Source: Burkholderiales bacterium (GTDB lineage Bacteria > Pseudomonadota > Gammaproteobacteria > Burkholderiales > Usitatibacteraceae). Taken from it: a stretch of DNA of 64,000 nucleotides. The stretch covers positions 48,075-112,074 of the forward strand of contig JANYDB010000038.1 in assembly GCA_025359985.1 (NCBI GenBank), read 5' to 3'. Of this stretch, positions 27,747-36,158 are shown in pieces (position 1 is the stretch's first letter; each line of letters opens with the position of its first letter). A program made the position numbers and the translations under genes. Under the pieces are notes generated by a model. The model had not been told where the DNA came from and ran no database searches. It saw nothing but the letters and a program-made list of their open reading frames with translations.

Positions 27747-28880
27747 ATGAAACTCGCCCTGATTCGTGCCAAATATAATCCGTTTGGCGGTGCAGAACGT
27801 TTTTTAAATGACGCGGTGGCGGCGTTATCCAGCAGCGATCTTGAGATAGCCCCGACTTTGTTTACACGTGAATGGCCCGCTCAGTCTGAAACCTCGCTCG
27901 CGCACCGCATTATTAACCCGCGTTATGCAACCTCGCACGGGCGTGATCGCGGCTTTGCACAAGCTGTATGTAGTGCATTGGCCGAAGATTCATTTGACTT
28001 GGTGCAATCCTATGAACGTTTGCCTTGCTGCGATATTTATCATGCAGTTGATGGCGTGCACGCCGAATGGTTACGCCAACGTCGCCGTATTTCAGGCAGA
28101 ATCCGATCCGTCGGGATGGCGTTAAATCCGCGCCATCGCTACGTGCTGGCTGCTGAACGGGCGATGTTTACCTCACCTCGTTTCAAAGCGGCCATCTGTA
28201 TTTCCGAGATGGTAAAAAATGACATCCTGCGCCACTTTAATATTGATCCTGCCCGGCTGCACGTCATTTATAGTGGCGTGGACACCACAAAATTTTCGCC
28301 TGCGCTGCGCACTGAATTTCGCGATGCGACCCGATCAAAATTAGCCATTCCACTGGATGCGCCGGTTGTTTTATTTGTCGGCTCAGGCTTTGAACGCAAA
28401 GGGCTGTCCACTTTTTTACGCGCTCTGACCGCGTCAAAAAAACATTATGGCATCGTGGTGGGTAAAGATAAAAACAACGCTCGTTTTCTGGACATGACCC
28501 AAAAATTGGGCTTACGAAATCGGGTGAGCTTCATTGGTGGCGTGTCCGATGCGCGTCCCTATTACGCTGCCAGCGATGTCTTTGTGTTGCCCACACTATA
28601 TGAACCGTTTGGCCTGGTGTGTCTTGAAGCGATGGCCTGTGGCGTGCCGGTGATTACCAGCACTTCAGCTGGCGCTGCCGAGCTGATTCAGGCGGGCGTG
28701 AATGGCTATGTCTGTGATGCACTGGATGTTACGGCGATTCATCAAGCCATTCAGCAGGTCACGGCGGTCGGCGATCAGAGCAAGATGAATATTGCGGCCC
28801 GCAATACGGCGCTAAAATTTTCACCGCAGATAATGTCGGCGCAATATGTTGCGCTTTATCGTCAACTACTGAATACCTAA
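27747..28880 (+). CDS. Glycosyltransferase family 4, probably LPS core (WaaG-like)
   Basis: The 377-residue protein begins KLALIRAKYNPFGGAERF, the glycine-rich acceptor loop of family 4 transferases. VVLFVGSGFERKGL starts the second Rossmann domain, and LPTLYEPFGLVCLEAMACG holds the EX7E motif that binds the sugar nucleotide. It lies nine bases after a heptosyltransferase and ahead of msbA, so a role in adding glucose or another sugar to the lipopolysaccharide core is likely. The donor cannot be read from sequence. Confidence 0.87.
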   Translation: MKLALIRAKYNPFGGAERFLNDAVAALSSSDLEIAPTLFTREWPAQSETSLAHRIINPRYATSHGRDRGFAQAVCSALAEDSFDLVQSYERLPCCDIYHAVDGVHAEWLRQRRRISGRIRSVGMALNPRHRYVLAAERAMFTSPRFKAAICISEMVKNDILRHFNIDPARLHVIYSGVDTTKFSPALRTEFRDATRSKLAIPLDAPVVLFVGSGFERKGLSTFLRALTASKKHYGIVVGKDKNNARFLDMTQKLGLRNRVSFIGGVSDARPYYAASDVFVLPTLYEPFGLVCLEAMACGVPVITSTSAGAAELIQAGVNGYVCDALDVTAIHQAIQQVTAVGDQSKMNIAARNTALKFSPQIMSAQYVALYRQLLNT

Positions 28881-28894
28881 CAGCCTGTCGGATT

Positions 28895-29027
28895 AAAAGA
28901 ATCGATGCGAAAAATGATCTGGACTTCAGCATATTTTCCGCTTTTGAAGCCAATGGTTGTTCCCTTGGCGCGAGAAAGCGGAAAAATATCCAGCGTTCAG
29001 ATCATTTTGCAGCCGATTCTCTTTCAG
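28895..29027. repeat. Long imperfect hairpin (about 53-base arms)
   Basis: The left arm starts at AAAAGAATCG and runs through AAAATGATCTGGAC and ATATTTTCCGCTTT. The right arm, read on the other strand, has AAGAGAATCG, AAAATGATCTGAAC and ATATTTTTCCGCTTT. The arms agree at most positions. The short centre carries its own GCCAA/TTGGC hairpin. It lies between the glycosyltransferase pair and msbA, holds no gene, and could be a dispersed palindromic element or a folded terminator. Confidence 0.7.
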
Positions 29028-29111
29028 TCCTGCCCGCCGCTAGCGTATCAACGTAGTCTTAGGCACGTAAACTAGCGTCTTTACTATTTTTGGCAACCGA
29101 GCAAAACATTC

Positions 29112-30896
29112 ATGCCCACTTCACCTCCCATGCTCACGACACCATCAACGCCCGCAACATTTGCAGATGACAGACGTTTATACAAACGTCTGTTCGGCTA
29201 TGTAAAACCCTATAAATGGGTCTTCATTGGTAGCTGCGTGGCGATGGCGGTGGGCGGGGCGGTTGAGGGCTCATTTGCGCTATTTTTAAGATACATGCTG
29301 GGCACCTTATTTGAAGAAGCGAATCCCCAAAGCGCGGCGTTTGCAGCGATCGGTATTGTGGTGATTTTTTTTATCAGTGGCATGTCGCATTTCATTTCCG
29401 GCTATGGCATGCAGTGGGTGGGCAATAAAGTGATCGTCGATTTCCGCAATCAAATGTTTCAACGCCTGATTCGTTTGCCAGCGCCTTATTTTGATCAAAG
29501 CACTATCGGGACGCTGTTATCCAAGGTAACCAATGACGTGATTGGCGTTCAGGATGCCTCCACCACCGCACTGAACGCGATGGTGCGCGGCGGCACTACT
29601 TTAATCGTGTTGCTGTACACCCTGTTTTCGGTCAATTGGAAACTCACGCTGATTACTTTTGCATCAATTCCAGTGTTGGCGATCATCATCAGGGCATTTG
29701 GCCGGCGTCTTCGTTTGATCAGCCGTCAGGCACAAACTGCGCACGCGGGCATCACCGATGTGTTGGAAGAATCTATTCGCGGTCAGAAAGTGATCAAAGT
29801 TTTCGGTGGTGAAAGTTATGAAGCAAAACGATTTGACCAAGCGGCCAACGCGGTCCGGCGTATCAACATGAAACATAGCGCAGCAGCAGCTGCTGCTACT
29901 CCAATGACGCATATTATTGTGGCCAGCGCCATCGCGCTGATTGTTTATCTGGCAGTGAGTAAAACCTTAGGCACGGCGATGACGTCTGCGGATTTCGTTA
30001 CGTTTATTGTGGCCTCTGCGGGACTTGTGCCGCAAATAAAAGGCTTGGCCAGCATTAGTGAGCGTTTGCAAAAAGGTCTCGCCTCGGCTGAAAGCGTATT
30101 CGAGCTAATCGATGCTAAACCCGAAGCTGACCAAGGCATCATTGCGCTCGAACGGGCTGAAGGCCGCATTCGCTTTGAACATATATCACTTCAATATACA
30201 AACCAGGCAACGCCCGCATTAAATGATGTTTCGCTCAACATTCAGGCTGGTGAAACGATTGCGCTGGTGGGCCCTTCCGGCGGCGGCAAGACCAGCTTTG
30301 TGAATTTGGTGCCACGTTTTTTTGCGCCGACAGCGGGCACCATTTACATTGACGATTACTCACTTGCCGATGTAAAGCTGGTTGATCTACGCCGCCAGAT
30401 TGCATTAGTTAGCCAGGATGTCGTGCTGTTCAATGACACCGTGGCCGCTAATATCGCATATGGACACGAAGGCCAAGCCACCATTAAGGAAATAACCGAG
30501 GCAGCACGCGCGGCGAATTGCCTGGACTTTATTAATGCATTACCGCACGGCTTTGAAACATCGATTGGTGAAAATGGCTCAAGGCTATCAGGCGGTCAGC
30601 GCCAACGACTGGCGATTGCGCGCGCACTGCTAAAAAATGCACCCATTTTATTACTCGATGAAGCCACCTCGGCCCTGGATAGTGAGTCCGAGCGTGCCGT
30701 ACAAATCGCACTGGATACCTTGATGCAAGGCCGCACTACCATCGTCGTTGCCCACCGCCTCTCGACCATTGAAAATGCTGATCGCATTGTCGTGATGGAG
30801 CATGGACGCATTGTTGAAACAGGCCCGCATGCCGAATTGATCAAGCAGTCCGGGCTTTATGCCAGCTTGCATCGGCTGCAGTTTGCGCAAAACTAA
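29112..30896 (+). CDS. msbA: Lipid A export ABC transporter MsbA
   Basis: MsbA flips lipid A-core across the inner membrane as a homodimer. The 594-residue half-transporter has six membrane helices in its first 320 residues, then the ATPase domain with Walker A GPSGGGKTS, signature LSGGQRQRL and Walker B ILLLDEATSALD. The H-loop is AHRLSTI. It follows two LPS-core glycosyltransferases on the same strand, supporting the assignment over other ABC exporters. The ATG at 29112 gives a short Pro/Thr-rich N-terminus; an internal ATG at 29130 is also possible. It ends convergent with the dioxygenase gene. Confidence 0.92.
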   Translation: MPTSPPMLTTPSTPATFADDRRLYKRLFGYVKPYKWVFIGSCVAMAVGGAVEGSFALFLRYMLGTLFEEANPQSAAFAAIGIVVIFFISGMSHFISGYGMQWVGNKVIVDFRNQMFQRLIRLPAPYFDQSTIGTLLSKVTNDVIGVQDASTTALNAMVRGGTTLIVLLYTLFSVNWKLTLITFASIPVLAIIIRAFGRRLRLISRQAQTAHAGITDVLEESIRGQKVIKVFGGESYEAKRFDQAANAVRRINMKHSAAAAAATPMTHIIVASAIALIVYLAVSKTLGTAMTSADFVTFIVASAGLVPQIKGLASISERLQKGLASAESVFELIDAKPEADQGIIALERAEGRIRFEHISLQYTNQATPALNDVSLNIQAGETIALVGPSGGGKTSFVNLVPRFFAPTAGTIYIDDYSLADVKLVDLRRQIALVSQDVVLFNDTVAANIAYGHEGQATIKEITEAARAANCLDFINALPHGFETSIGENGSRLSGGQRQRLAIARALLKNAPILLLDEATSALDSESERAVQIALDTLMQGRTTIVVAHRLSTIENADRIVVMEHGRIVETGPHAELIKQSGLYASLHRLQFAQN

Positions 30897-30969
30897 ACGC
30901 CGAGCTCAATCACCGCACTTAATCACCGCACCACAACATTCAATAATGCTCAGCAACCCACCATAACAC

Positions 30970-31746
30970 TCAACTAAAAATATACGCATCCATCGCCAGC
31001 ACGTCACCCACAAAGCCCGAAAATTTACGCTCTACGTGATAGTCAGTGCCGGCTGCACCCAAGACTACAAACAACGGTAGCAAATGTTCTTCACTGGGAT
31101 GTGCGCGCACAGCATGCGGCGCGGCATCTCGATAGGCCAGCAACGCGTCACGATCTCGGGCTTTGATATGTTCAAACATCCACGACTGGAATTCGTGTGC
31201 GTAATTTTTTTCGCCTAACTTACCGCCGCCCGCAAACCAGTCACGCAGGTTATGGGTAAGGTGGCCGGAGCCGACAATCAGCACATTTTGTTCCCGCAGC
31301 GCAGCCAACGCGCGGCCAACCCGGTAATGATGTGCGGGCCCCAGTGAAGGTTGCACCGAAAGCTGCACAATCGGCACATCGGCTTCAGGATACATTTTCA
31401 ATAGAGGCACCCAAGTGCCATGATCAAAACCGCGACAATCGTCAATAGCCGCTGTAATGCCTGCCAACTTGAGAAGCGCAAGCGCCTGCAACGCCACCGC
31501 GGGCGCGCCGGGCGCTGAATATTTGATGCTATAAAGCGCGTCCGGGAACCCACCAAAATCATAAATCATGTCAGGCCGTTCGTTACCGGACAACATGGGC
31601 AAATTTGTCTCCCAGTGCGCAGTCACCATTAACACTGCAGTCGGCGCAGATATGGATTGTGCAAGTTGTGCCCACACCTCGCCAGCCGCGCCTGCATCAA
31701 GGGCGTGCAGGGGTGAGCCATGCGATAAAAATAGTGCGGGCAACAT
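30970..31746 (-). CDS. DODA-type extradiol dioxygenase (YgiD-like)
   Basis: The 258-residue protein starts MLPALFLSHGSPLHAL; the SHGSP histidine is a metal ligand in class III (LigB-type) dioxygenases. VTAHWET, GFDHGTWVPLL and GSGHLTHNL supply further active-site histidines. E. coli YgiD opens the ring of L-DOPA; the native substrate here is unknown. It sits 17 bases upstream of nothing on the same strand and follows a GST gene, also minus strand, so the two could be cotranscribed in a small detoxification unit. Confidence 0.87.
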   Translation of the reverse strand: MLPALFLSHGSPLHALDAGAAGEVWAQLAQSISAPTAVLMVTAHWETNLPMLSGNERPDMIYDFGGFPDALYSIKYSAPGAPAVALQALALLKLAGITAAIDDCRGFDHGTWVPLLKMYPEADVPIVQLSVQPSLGPAHHYRVGRALAALREQNVLIVGSGHLTHNLRDWFAGGGKLGEKNYAHEFQSWMFEHIKARDRDALLAYRDAAPHAVRAHPSEEHLLPLFVVLGAAGTDYHVERKFSGFVGDVLAMDAYIFS

Positions 31747-31763
31747 CGTAACGCTTTATGTCA

Positions 31764-32372
31764 TTACGTCGCTAGGCCGACAGCTTTCAATGCTTCTTGC
31801 ACTTTAGGGCGAGCACCCACGCGGCCCATAAAATCCTGCAACACAGGCCACTTTGAAAGATCAATGCCGACCCACTGACACCAGTTCAGCACTGTAAATA
31901 AATATCCGTCTGCTACCGTGAAGGTGTCACCCATTAAGTACTTCTTGCCGTCCAGTTTTTTAGATAGCCAGTCGAGACGTTTGCCTGATTTCTCAATAGT
32001 CTTTTCGCGCGTATCGGCGTTCATGGTGGGATCAAACATGCTGCCAATGACTTTATGCAATTCCGAGTTAATGTAGGTCAGCCACTCCTGGAGGCGATAG
32101 CGTTCCAACGTGCCCGCCTTGGGAGCTAATGCTGACTCTGGCTTTTGATCGGCGATGTACTGCAGGATCGCCACGCCTTCGCTCAAGCCTTGCCCGCTAT
32201 CCATCACGATGTAAGGCACATAACCTTTATCGTGAATCGCATAGAAATCTGCACCGTCTTCAGTGGTGTGGGTTTTCAAATCAACCTTGGTGAGGTCATA
32301 GGAAATACCGGCTTCGTGCAAGGCAATATTGGAAGCCAGTGAGCAGGACGCAGCAGAAAAATAAAGTTTCAT
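31764..32372 (-). CDS. Glutathione S-transferase (beta-class-like)
   Basis: The 202-residue protein has the N-terminal thioredoxin-like domain KLYFSAASCSLASNIAL, with Cys10 at the position used by beta-class bacterial transferases. GYVPYIVMD and LSEGVAILQYIAD bind glutathione, and an all-helical C-terminal domain follows with FTVADGYLFTVL. It conjugates glutathione to electrophiles or reduces mixed disulfides. It lies upstream of the extradiol dioxygenase on the same strand with a 17-base gap, consistent with an operon. Confidence 0.9.
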   Translation of the reverse strand: MKLYFSAASCSLASNIALHEAGISYDLTKVDLKTHTTEDGADFYAIHDKGYVPYIVMDSGQGLSEGVAILQYIADQKPESALAPKAGTLERYRLQEWLTYINSELHKVIGSMFDPTMNADTREKTIEKSGKRLDWLSKKLDGKKYLMGDTFTVADGYLFTVLNWCQWVGIDLSKWPVLQDFMGRVGARPKVQEALKAVGLAT

Positions 32373-32569
32373 AATAGGCTTTCTGTCCGGTTAAAAAATA
32401 AATACCGCTGATAAAAAAACAAGCGGGCAACTGAATCTTTCCGCCTGTGCGGTGTTGCGATCATGTATGTGATCGGGAGACGCACTTAGATACCAGGCCG
32501 CTCAATCGCACTACGAAAACATTCGTCGATTTTTTTAACAAGCGGTTTCAGGGTTGCAAGCATTGGGAC

Positions 32570-32722
32570 TTACCGCTCATTACGCTGATGACAGGCAGCG
32601 CTGAGTTTGCGAAGCAGGCGCAGTAGCAGTACCGCAGCTATCAGAAATACAGGATGCGGAAATCCCCTTCGTTGATTTGATCCTGCTAACAACGCAGAGG
32701 AAATGATGTAACCCGCATTCAT
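32570..32722 (-). CDS. Possible 50-residue membrane protein downstream of the OPT gene
   Basis: This short ORF begins 20 bases after the OPT stop. An AGGG ribosome-binding site lies seven bases upstream of its ATG. The product reads MNAGYIISSALLAG, then a single strongly hydrophobic helix (PVFLIAAVLLLRLLRKL) and a basic tail. Close spacing, a good ribosome-binding site and a membrane segment make it plausible as a partner of the transporter. An overlapping frame in the same strand also stays open here, so this is a candidate only, with no family match that I know. Confidence 0.4.
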   Translation of the reverse strand: MNAGYIISSALLAGSNQRRGFPHPVFLIAAVLLLRLLRKLSAACHQRNER

Positions 32723-32742
32723 CTAATGACCCTGTTGGTTTT

Positions 32743-34980
32743 CTACCGTAAGGCTTTTTCGCGCGCTGTCCAGTATAAAAGCGCAATCAACAAAACATAC
32801 GGCAGCATGGACAGCAAATCGGCGTTTGGGCCTTCGAAAAACGGATTGCTTTTGGTTGACCAATCGGTAATAGCCTTATCAAAATCGGTCAATACACCAG
32901 CAGAGAAAGCGATAATAATGCCGGCCAGCGCGCCGCCCGCAATATAGCCGGATGACAGCAACACGCCCGGACTACGATCACCTGCGGCGGTGCGTTCGTC
33001 CTCACTGGCGTTGATGTATTTAACTTGTTTGTTACGGCGACGATCCACCAGCCAGCGTACCATGCCGCCTACAAAAATCGGCGCAGATGAAGATAGCGGC
33101 AAATACACACCGACCGCAAAGGGTAAAGATGGCACACCGGACATTTCCAGAATCAAGGCAATCATCACCCCGAACATGACCAGCGCCCACGGCAGTTTTT
33201 GATCCAGTATCCCTTTGATGATGTACGACATCAGCACCGCTTTTGGCGCATCGTATTTGCGCACTTCACTGCCATCAGGGCGCTTGGTATAAGTGCCATT
33301 TATGCCCGGATCAACCAGATAGATTGCGCTGCCTGTATCGCTCACCAAATATTTTCCTGCCGGACCGCCGACAATATCGGTCTTGTGCCACACGCGGTAG
33401 GTCTTGTTATCGTCGCTTGCCTGTGGCCCCTGCAAGGCAGCGGTCTCGGTCAGGGTGGCTGCATCGGTAGTGAGCCCCGGCGCGACTTGCGCAATCGGTA
33501 CATAAACGGTTGAAGCATCATTAAGCTTCAGCAGAATCGGCCCCAGCATCACCGCCGATGCGAGCGCACCCACCAGAATGGCGTATTGCTGAAGACGTGG
33601 CGTGGCACCAACCAAAAAGCCGGTTTTCAAATCCTGCGAGGTCGTGCCCGCATTGCTGGAAGCAATACAAACAATAGCACCAACCGACAATGCGGTGACG
33701 TAATAAGGCCCGCCTGTCCAGCCAACCAGCAAGAAAATCAGGCAGGTAAATAGCAAGGTCGCAACCGTCATGCCCGAAATCGGATTGCTCGATGACCCAA
33801 TTTGGCCGGTGAGCTGCGATGACACCGTCGCGAACAGAAAACCGAATACCAGAATTAACAACGCGCCCAGCAGATTCATATGCAGCGGAGTAGCGAGCAT
33901 GATGACGGCAATAATCGCCAGACATCCCACCAGCACCCATTTCATCGGGATGTCCTGATCGGTACGTCTAACTTTAATGCTGTCAGCATCGCCAGTGCCT
34001 CCACCTAAACTTTTGAAGCTATCGCCGAAACTGTCTTTAAGACTATTCCAGATCGTCGGCAACGCGCGCGCCATGCTGACGATGCCGCCCGCCGCGACAG
34101 CACCTGCGCCGATGTACAGCACATACGCACTGCGGATCTGATTTGGGCCCATCTCGCTAATTAGCTTGACGCCAGGCGCTACCGGCACCGACAGCGCGTC
34201 GCCAAAAAATTTGATCAACGGGATCAACAGCAAATACGCCATCACACCGCCAGCGGCCATGATTGACGCAATACGCGGCCCGATGATGTAACCCACACCA
34301 AGCAACTCAGGCGAAATTTCAGCCCCCACTGAGCCACCTTTGAGCGGTGCACCGAAGATTTTTTCAGGCACGTCTTTCCAGCCTTTGAACGCGACATTCA
34401 GCGCCTTATAGAGCAGGCCGACGCCAAAGCCCAAAAAAATGACACTGGCACCGCTGGCGCTGGCCTGATCTTTGGTATTTTTAGAAATTTCCGCCACCTT
34501 GAGCACTTCGGCACAGGCGGTGCCTTCGGGATATTTCAATTCACCGTGGCGCGCAACAATCAAGGTTTTACGCAGCGGGATCATCATCAAAATACCGAGC
34601 AGGCCGCCGAGCACACCGACCAGCATCACGCGGGCAATCTCCAGATCAAACCCTAAAATCAAAATCGCCGGCATCGTCACGCCGAGCCCGAAGGCAATCG
34701 ATTCCCCAGCCGAGCCGGCCGTTTGCACAATATTGTTTTCGAGTATGGTTGAATCTCGAACACCTGCCTTCGACATCAAACGGAACAGTGTGATCGCAAT
34801 CACCGCAACCGGGATCGACGCACTAACAGTAAGGCCGACTTTAAGCACCAGATAAAGCGACGATGCGCCAAAAATCATCCCCAACAGCGCGCCCATAACA
34901 ACAGCACGCAGTGTGAATTCTGCAATATGCGAATCAGATGGTATGAACGGTTGATGTTCACGATTGGGAATGCTGGCCAT
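32743..34980 (-). CDS. OPT family oligopeptide transporter
   Basis: The 745-residue protein is almost entirely membrane helices, about 14-16 of them. The N-terminus ([18 protein letters not shown], then [15 protein letters not shown]) and the later [12 protein letters not shown] are signatures of the OPT family. The Asn-Pro segment [14 protein letters not shown] and [15 protein letters not shown] also fit. Prokaryotic members import peptides or metal chelates, probably using the proton gradient; the substrate is unknown. A hydrophilic loop of roughly 80 residues in the second half, probably periplasmic, is longer than usual. A small ORF follows immediately. Confidence 0.9.
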   Translation of the reverse strand: MASIPNREHQPFIPSDSHIAEFTLRAVVMGALLGMIFGASSLYLVLKVGLTVSASIPVAVIAITLFRLMSKAGVRDSTILENNIVQTAGSAGESIAFGLGVTMPAILILGFDLEIARVMLVGVLGGLLGILMMIPLRKTLIVARHGELKYPEGTACAEVLKVAEISKNTKDQASASGASVIFLGFGVGLLYKALNVAFKGWKDVPEKIFGAPLKGGSVGAEISPELLGVGYIIGPRIASIMAAGGVMAYLLLIPLIKFFGDALSVPVAPGVKLISEMGPNQIRSAYVLYIGAGAVAAGGIVSMARALPTIWNSLKDSFGDSFKSLGGGTGDADSIKVRRTDQDIPMKWVLVGCLAIIAVIMLATPLHMNLLGALLILVFGFLFATVSSQLTGQIGSSSNPISGMTVATLLFTCLIFLLVGWTGGPYYVTALSVGAIVCIASSNAGTTSQDLKTGFLVGATPRLQQYAILVGALASAVMLGPILLKLNDASTVYVPIAQVAPGLTTDAATLTETAALQGPQASDDNKTYRVWHKTDIVGGPAGKYLVSDTGSAIYLVDPGINGTYTKRPDGSEVRKYDAPKAVLMSYIIKGILDQKLPWALVMFGVMIALILEMSGVPSLPFAVGVYLPLSSSAPIFVGGMVRWLVDRRRNKQVKYINASEDERTAAGDRSPGVLLSSGYIAGGALAGIIIAFSAGVLTDFDKAITDWSTKSNPFFEGPNADLLSMLPYVLLIALLYWTAREKALR

Positions 34981-35160
34981 TTTTTTCTCCTCAATGCAAT
35001 GGTCTGAAAATCTTTAAAAACAGGCAATCGGCATGCGAACCAATGCGATTTGCAGATTAGGGTTTTAGTCTCATCACACTATCGCACAGAAGAAGAAAGA
35101 TTTTCTGGCGTAACTAAAAACAGCAAAGCAACGGTGAAGCAAAGTCGTCATCCGGGACGC

Positions 35161-35886
35161 TTAACTCGTGACCTCGGTATCAAAAAAATAACCTGCGCCA
35201 CGTTCCGTTCTAATCAATTTGGGCTCATTAGGATCGCTCTCGATTTTGCGCCGCAACCGCAAAATTTGGACATCAATGGATCGATCATAAATGTCGTCAT
35301 GCAGACGGCTCGATTCCAATAACTGATCCCGCGACAGCACCTGCCGGGGTGATTTAAGAAAGGTGACCAGCAACGCATATTCGCCGTTGGTTAATTCCAC
35401 GCGCACGCCTTGAGGCGAGGTGAGCTTGCGCGCTCCTGTCGATAATTCCCAGCCTTGAAAATGATAGCTGCGGAGCTCGTTTTCGCGCTTGAACCGGGCC
35501 TCAGCATCACGCTCGGTGGTGCCTTCATAACGACGGAGCACGGCCTTGATTCGAGCCAACAACTCGCGTGGACTAAACGGTTTGGTCAAATAATCATCGG
35601 CACCCAGCTCCAGACCGAGCACCCGATCAACCTCATGGCTCTGACCGGTCAGCATGATAATCGGTACATCCGAAGTTTGACGCACCATGCGGGCGAGTGA
35701 GAAGCCATCGTCGCCAGGCATTTTGATATCCAGAACAATGAGGTCAACAGTATCGCTTTGGATGACCACCTGCATTTCTGTACCGTTCGCGGCACACGAC
35801 ACGCGATAGCCGTTTTCAACGAGGTAATCGTTGATCAGATCGCGTATCGAAACATCATCATCAACCACCAGGATGTGCTGTGCCAT
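35161..35886 (-). CDS. OmpR-family response regulator
   Basis: The 241-residue protein has a receiver domain with the acidic pair in VVDDDVS, the phosphoacceptor aspartate in VLDIKMPG, and the conserved lysine in LTKPFSP. A winged-helix DNA-binding domain follows (LTNGEYALLVTFL, RSIDVQILRLRRKIE, VRTERGAGYFF-like ending). It is divergent from a hybrid histidine kinase 272 bases away, which may be its partner although hybrid kinases often signal within one chain. No operon partner follows it on the minus strand. Confidence 0.92.
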   Translation of the reverse strand: MAQHILVVDDDVSIRDLINDYLVENGYRVSCAANGTEMQVVIQSDTVDLIVLDIKMPGDDGFSLARMVRQTSDVPIIMLTGQSHEVDRVLGLELGADDYLTKPFSPRELLARIKAVLRRYEGTTERDAEARFKRENELRSYHFQGWELSTGARKLTSPQGVRVELTNGEYALLVTFLKSPRQVLSRDQLLESSRLHDDIYDRSIDVQILRLRRKIESDPNEPKLIRTERGAGYFFDTEVTS

Positions 35887-36158
35887 TACCTGTCCTTTTT
35901 ATCTGTCACCGTGGTGACCAAGCTTGGGTGACCGCGCCTGATACGCCGATTGACAAGACTAATTACCTCTATAGATTCATAAGTTACTAGAGAAACACGG
36001 CGACGAAAAGGACTAAGATCCAAAGTAATGGTTTTTTTAACATTTTTCTGTTTTTACAAGGAGAAAATGACTTATTCGCGCTCGCCGCATCGCTTTTTAA
36101 GGCCTTTCAAAACTTTTCAAAATCTTTAAAAAGAGATAAAACCACAGGTCAATAATAC

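Noticed and set aside
33521..33940. Long minus-strand frame inside the OPT gene
   Set aside because: Out-of-frame shadow; the OPT frame carries the conserved motifs.
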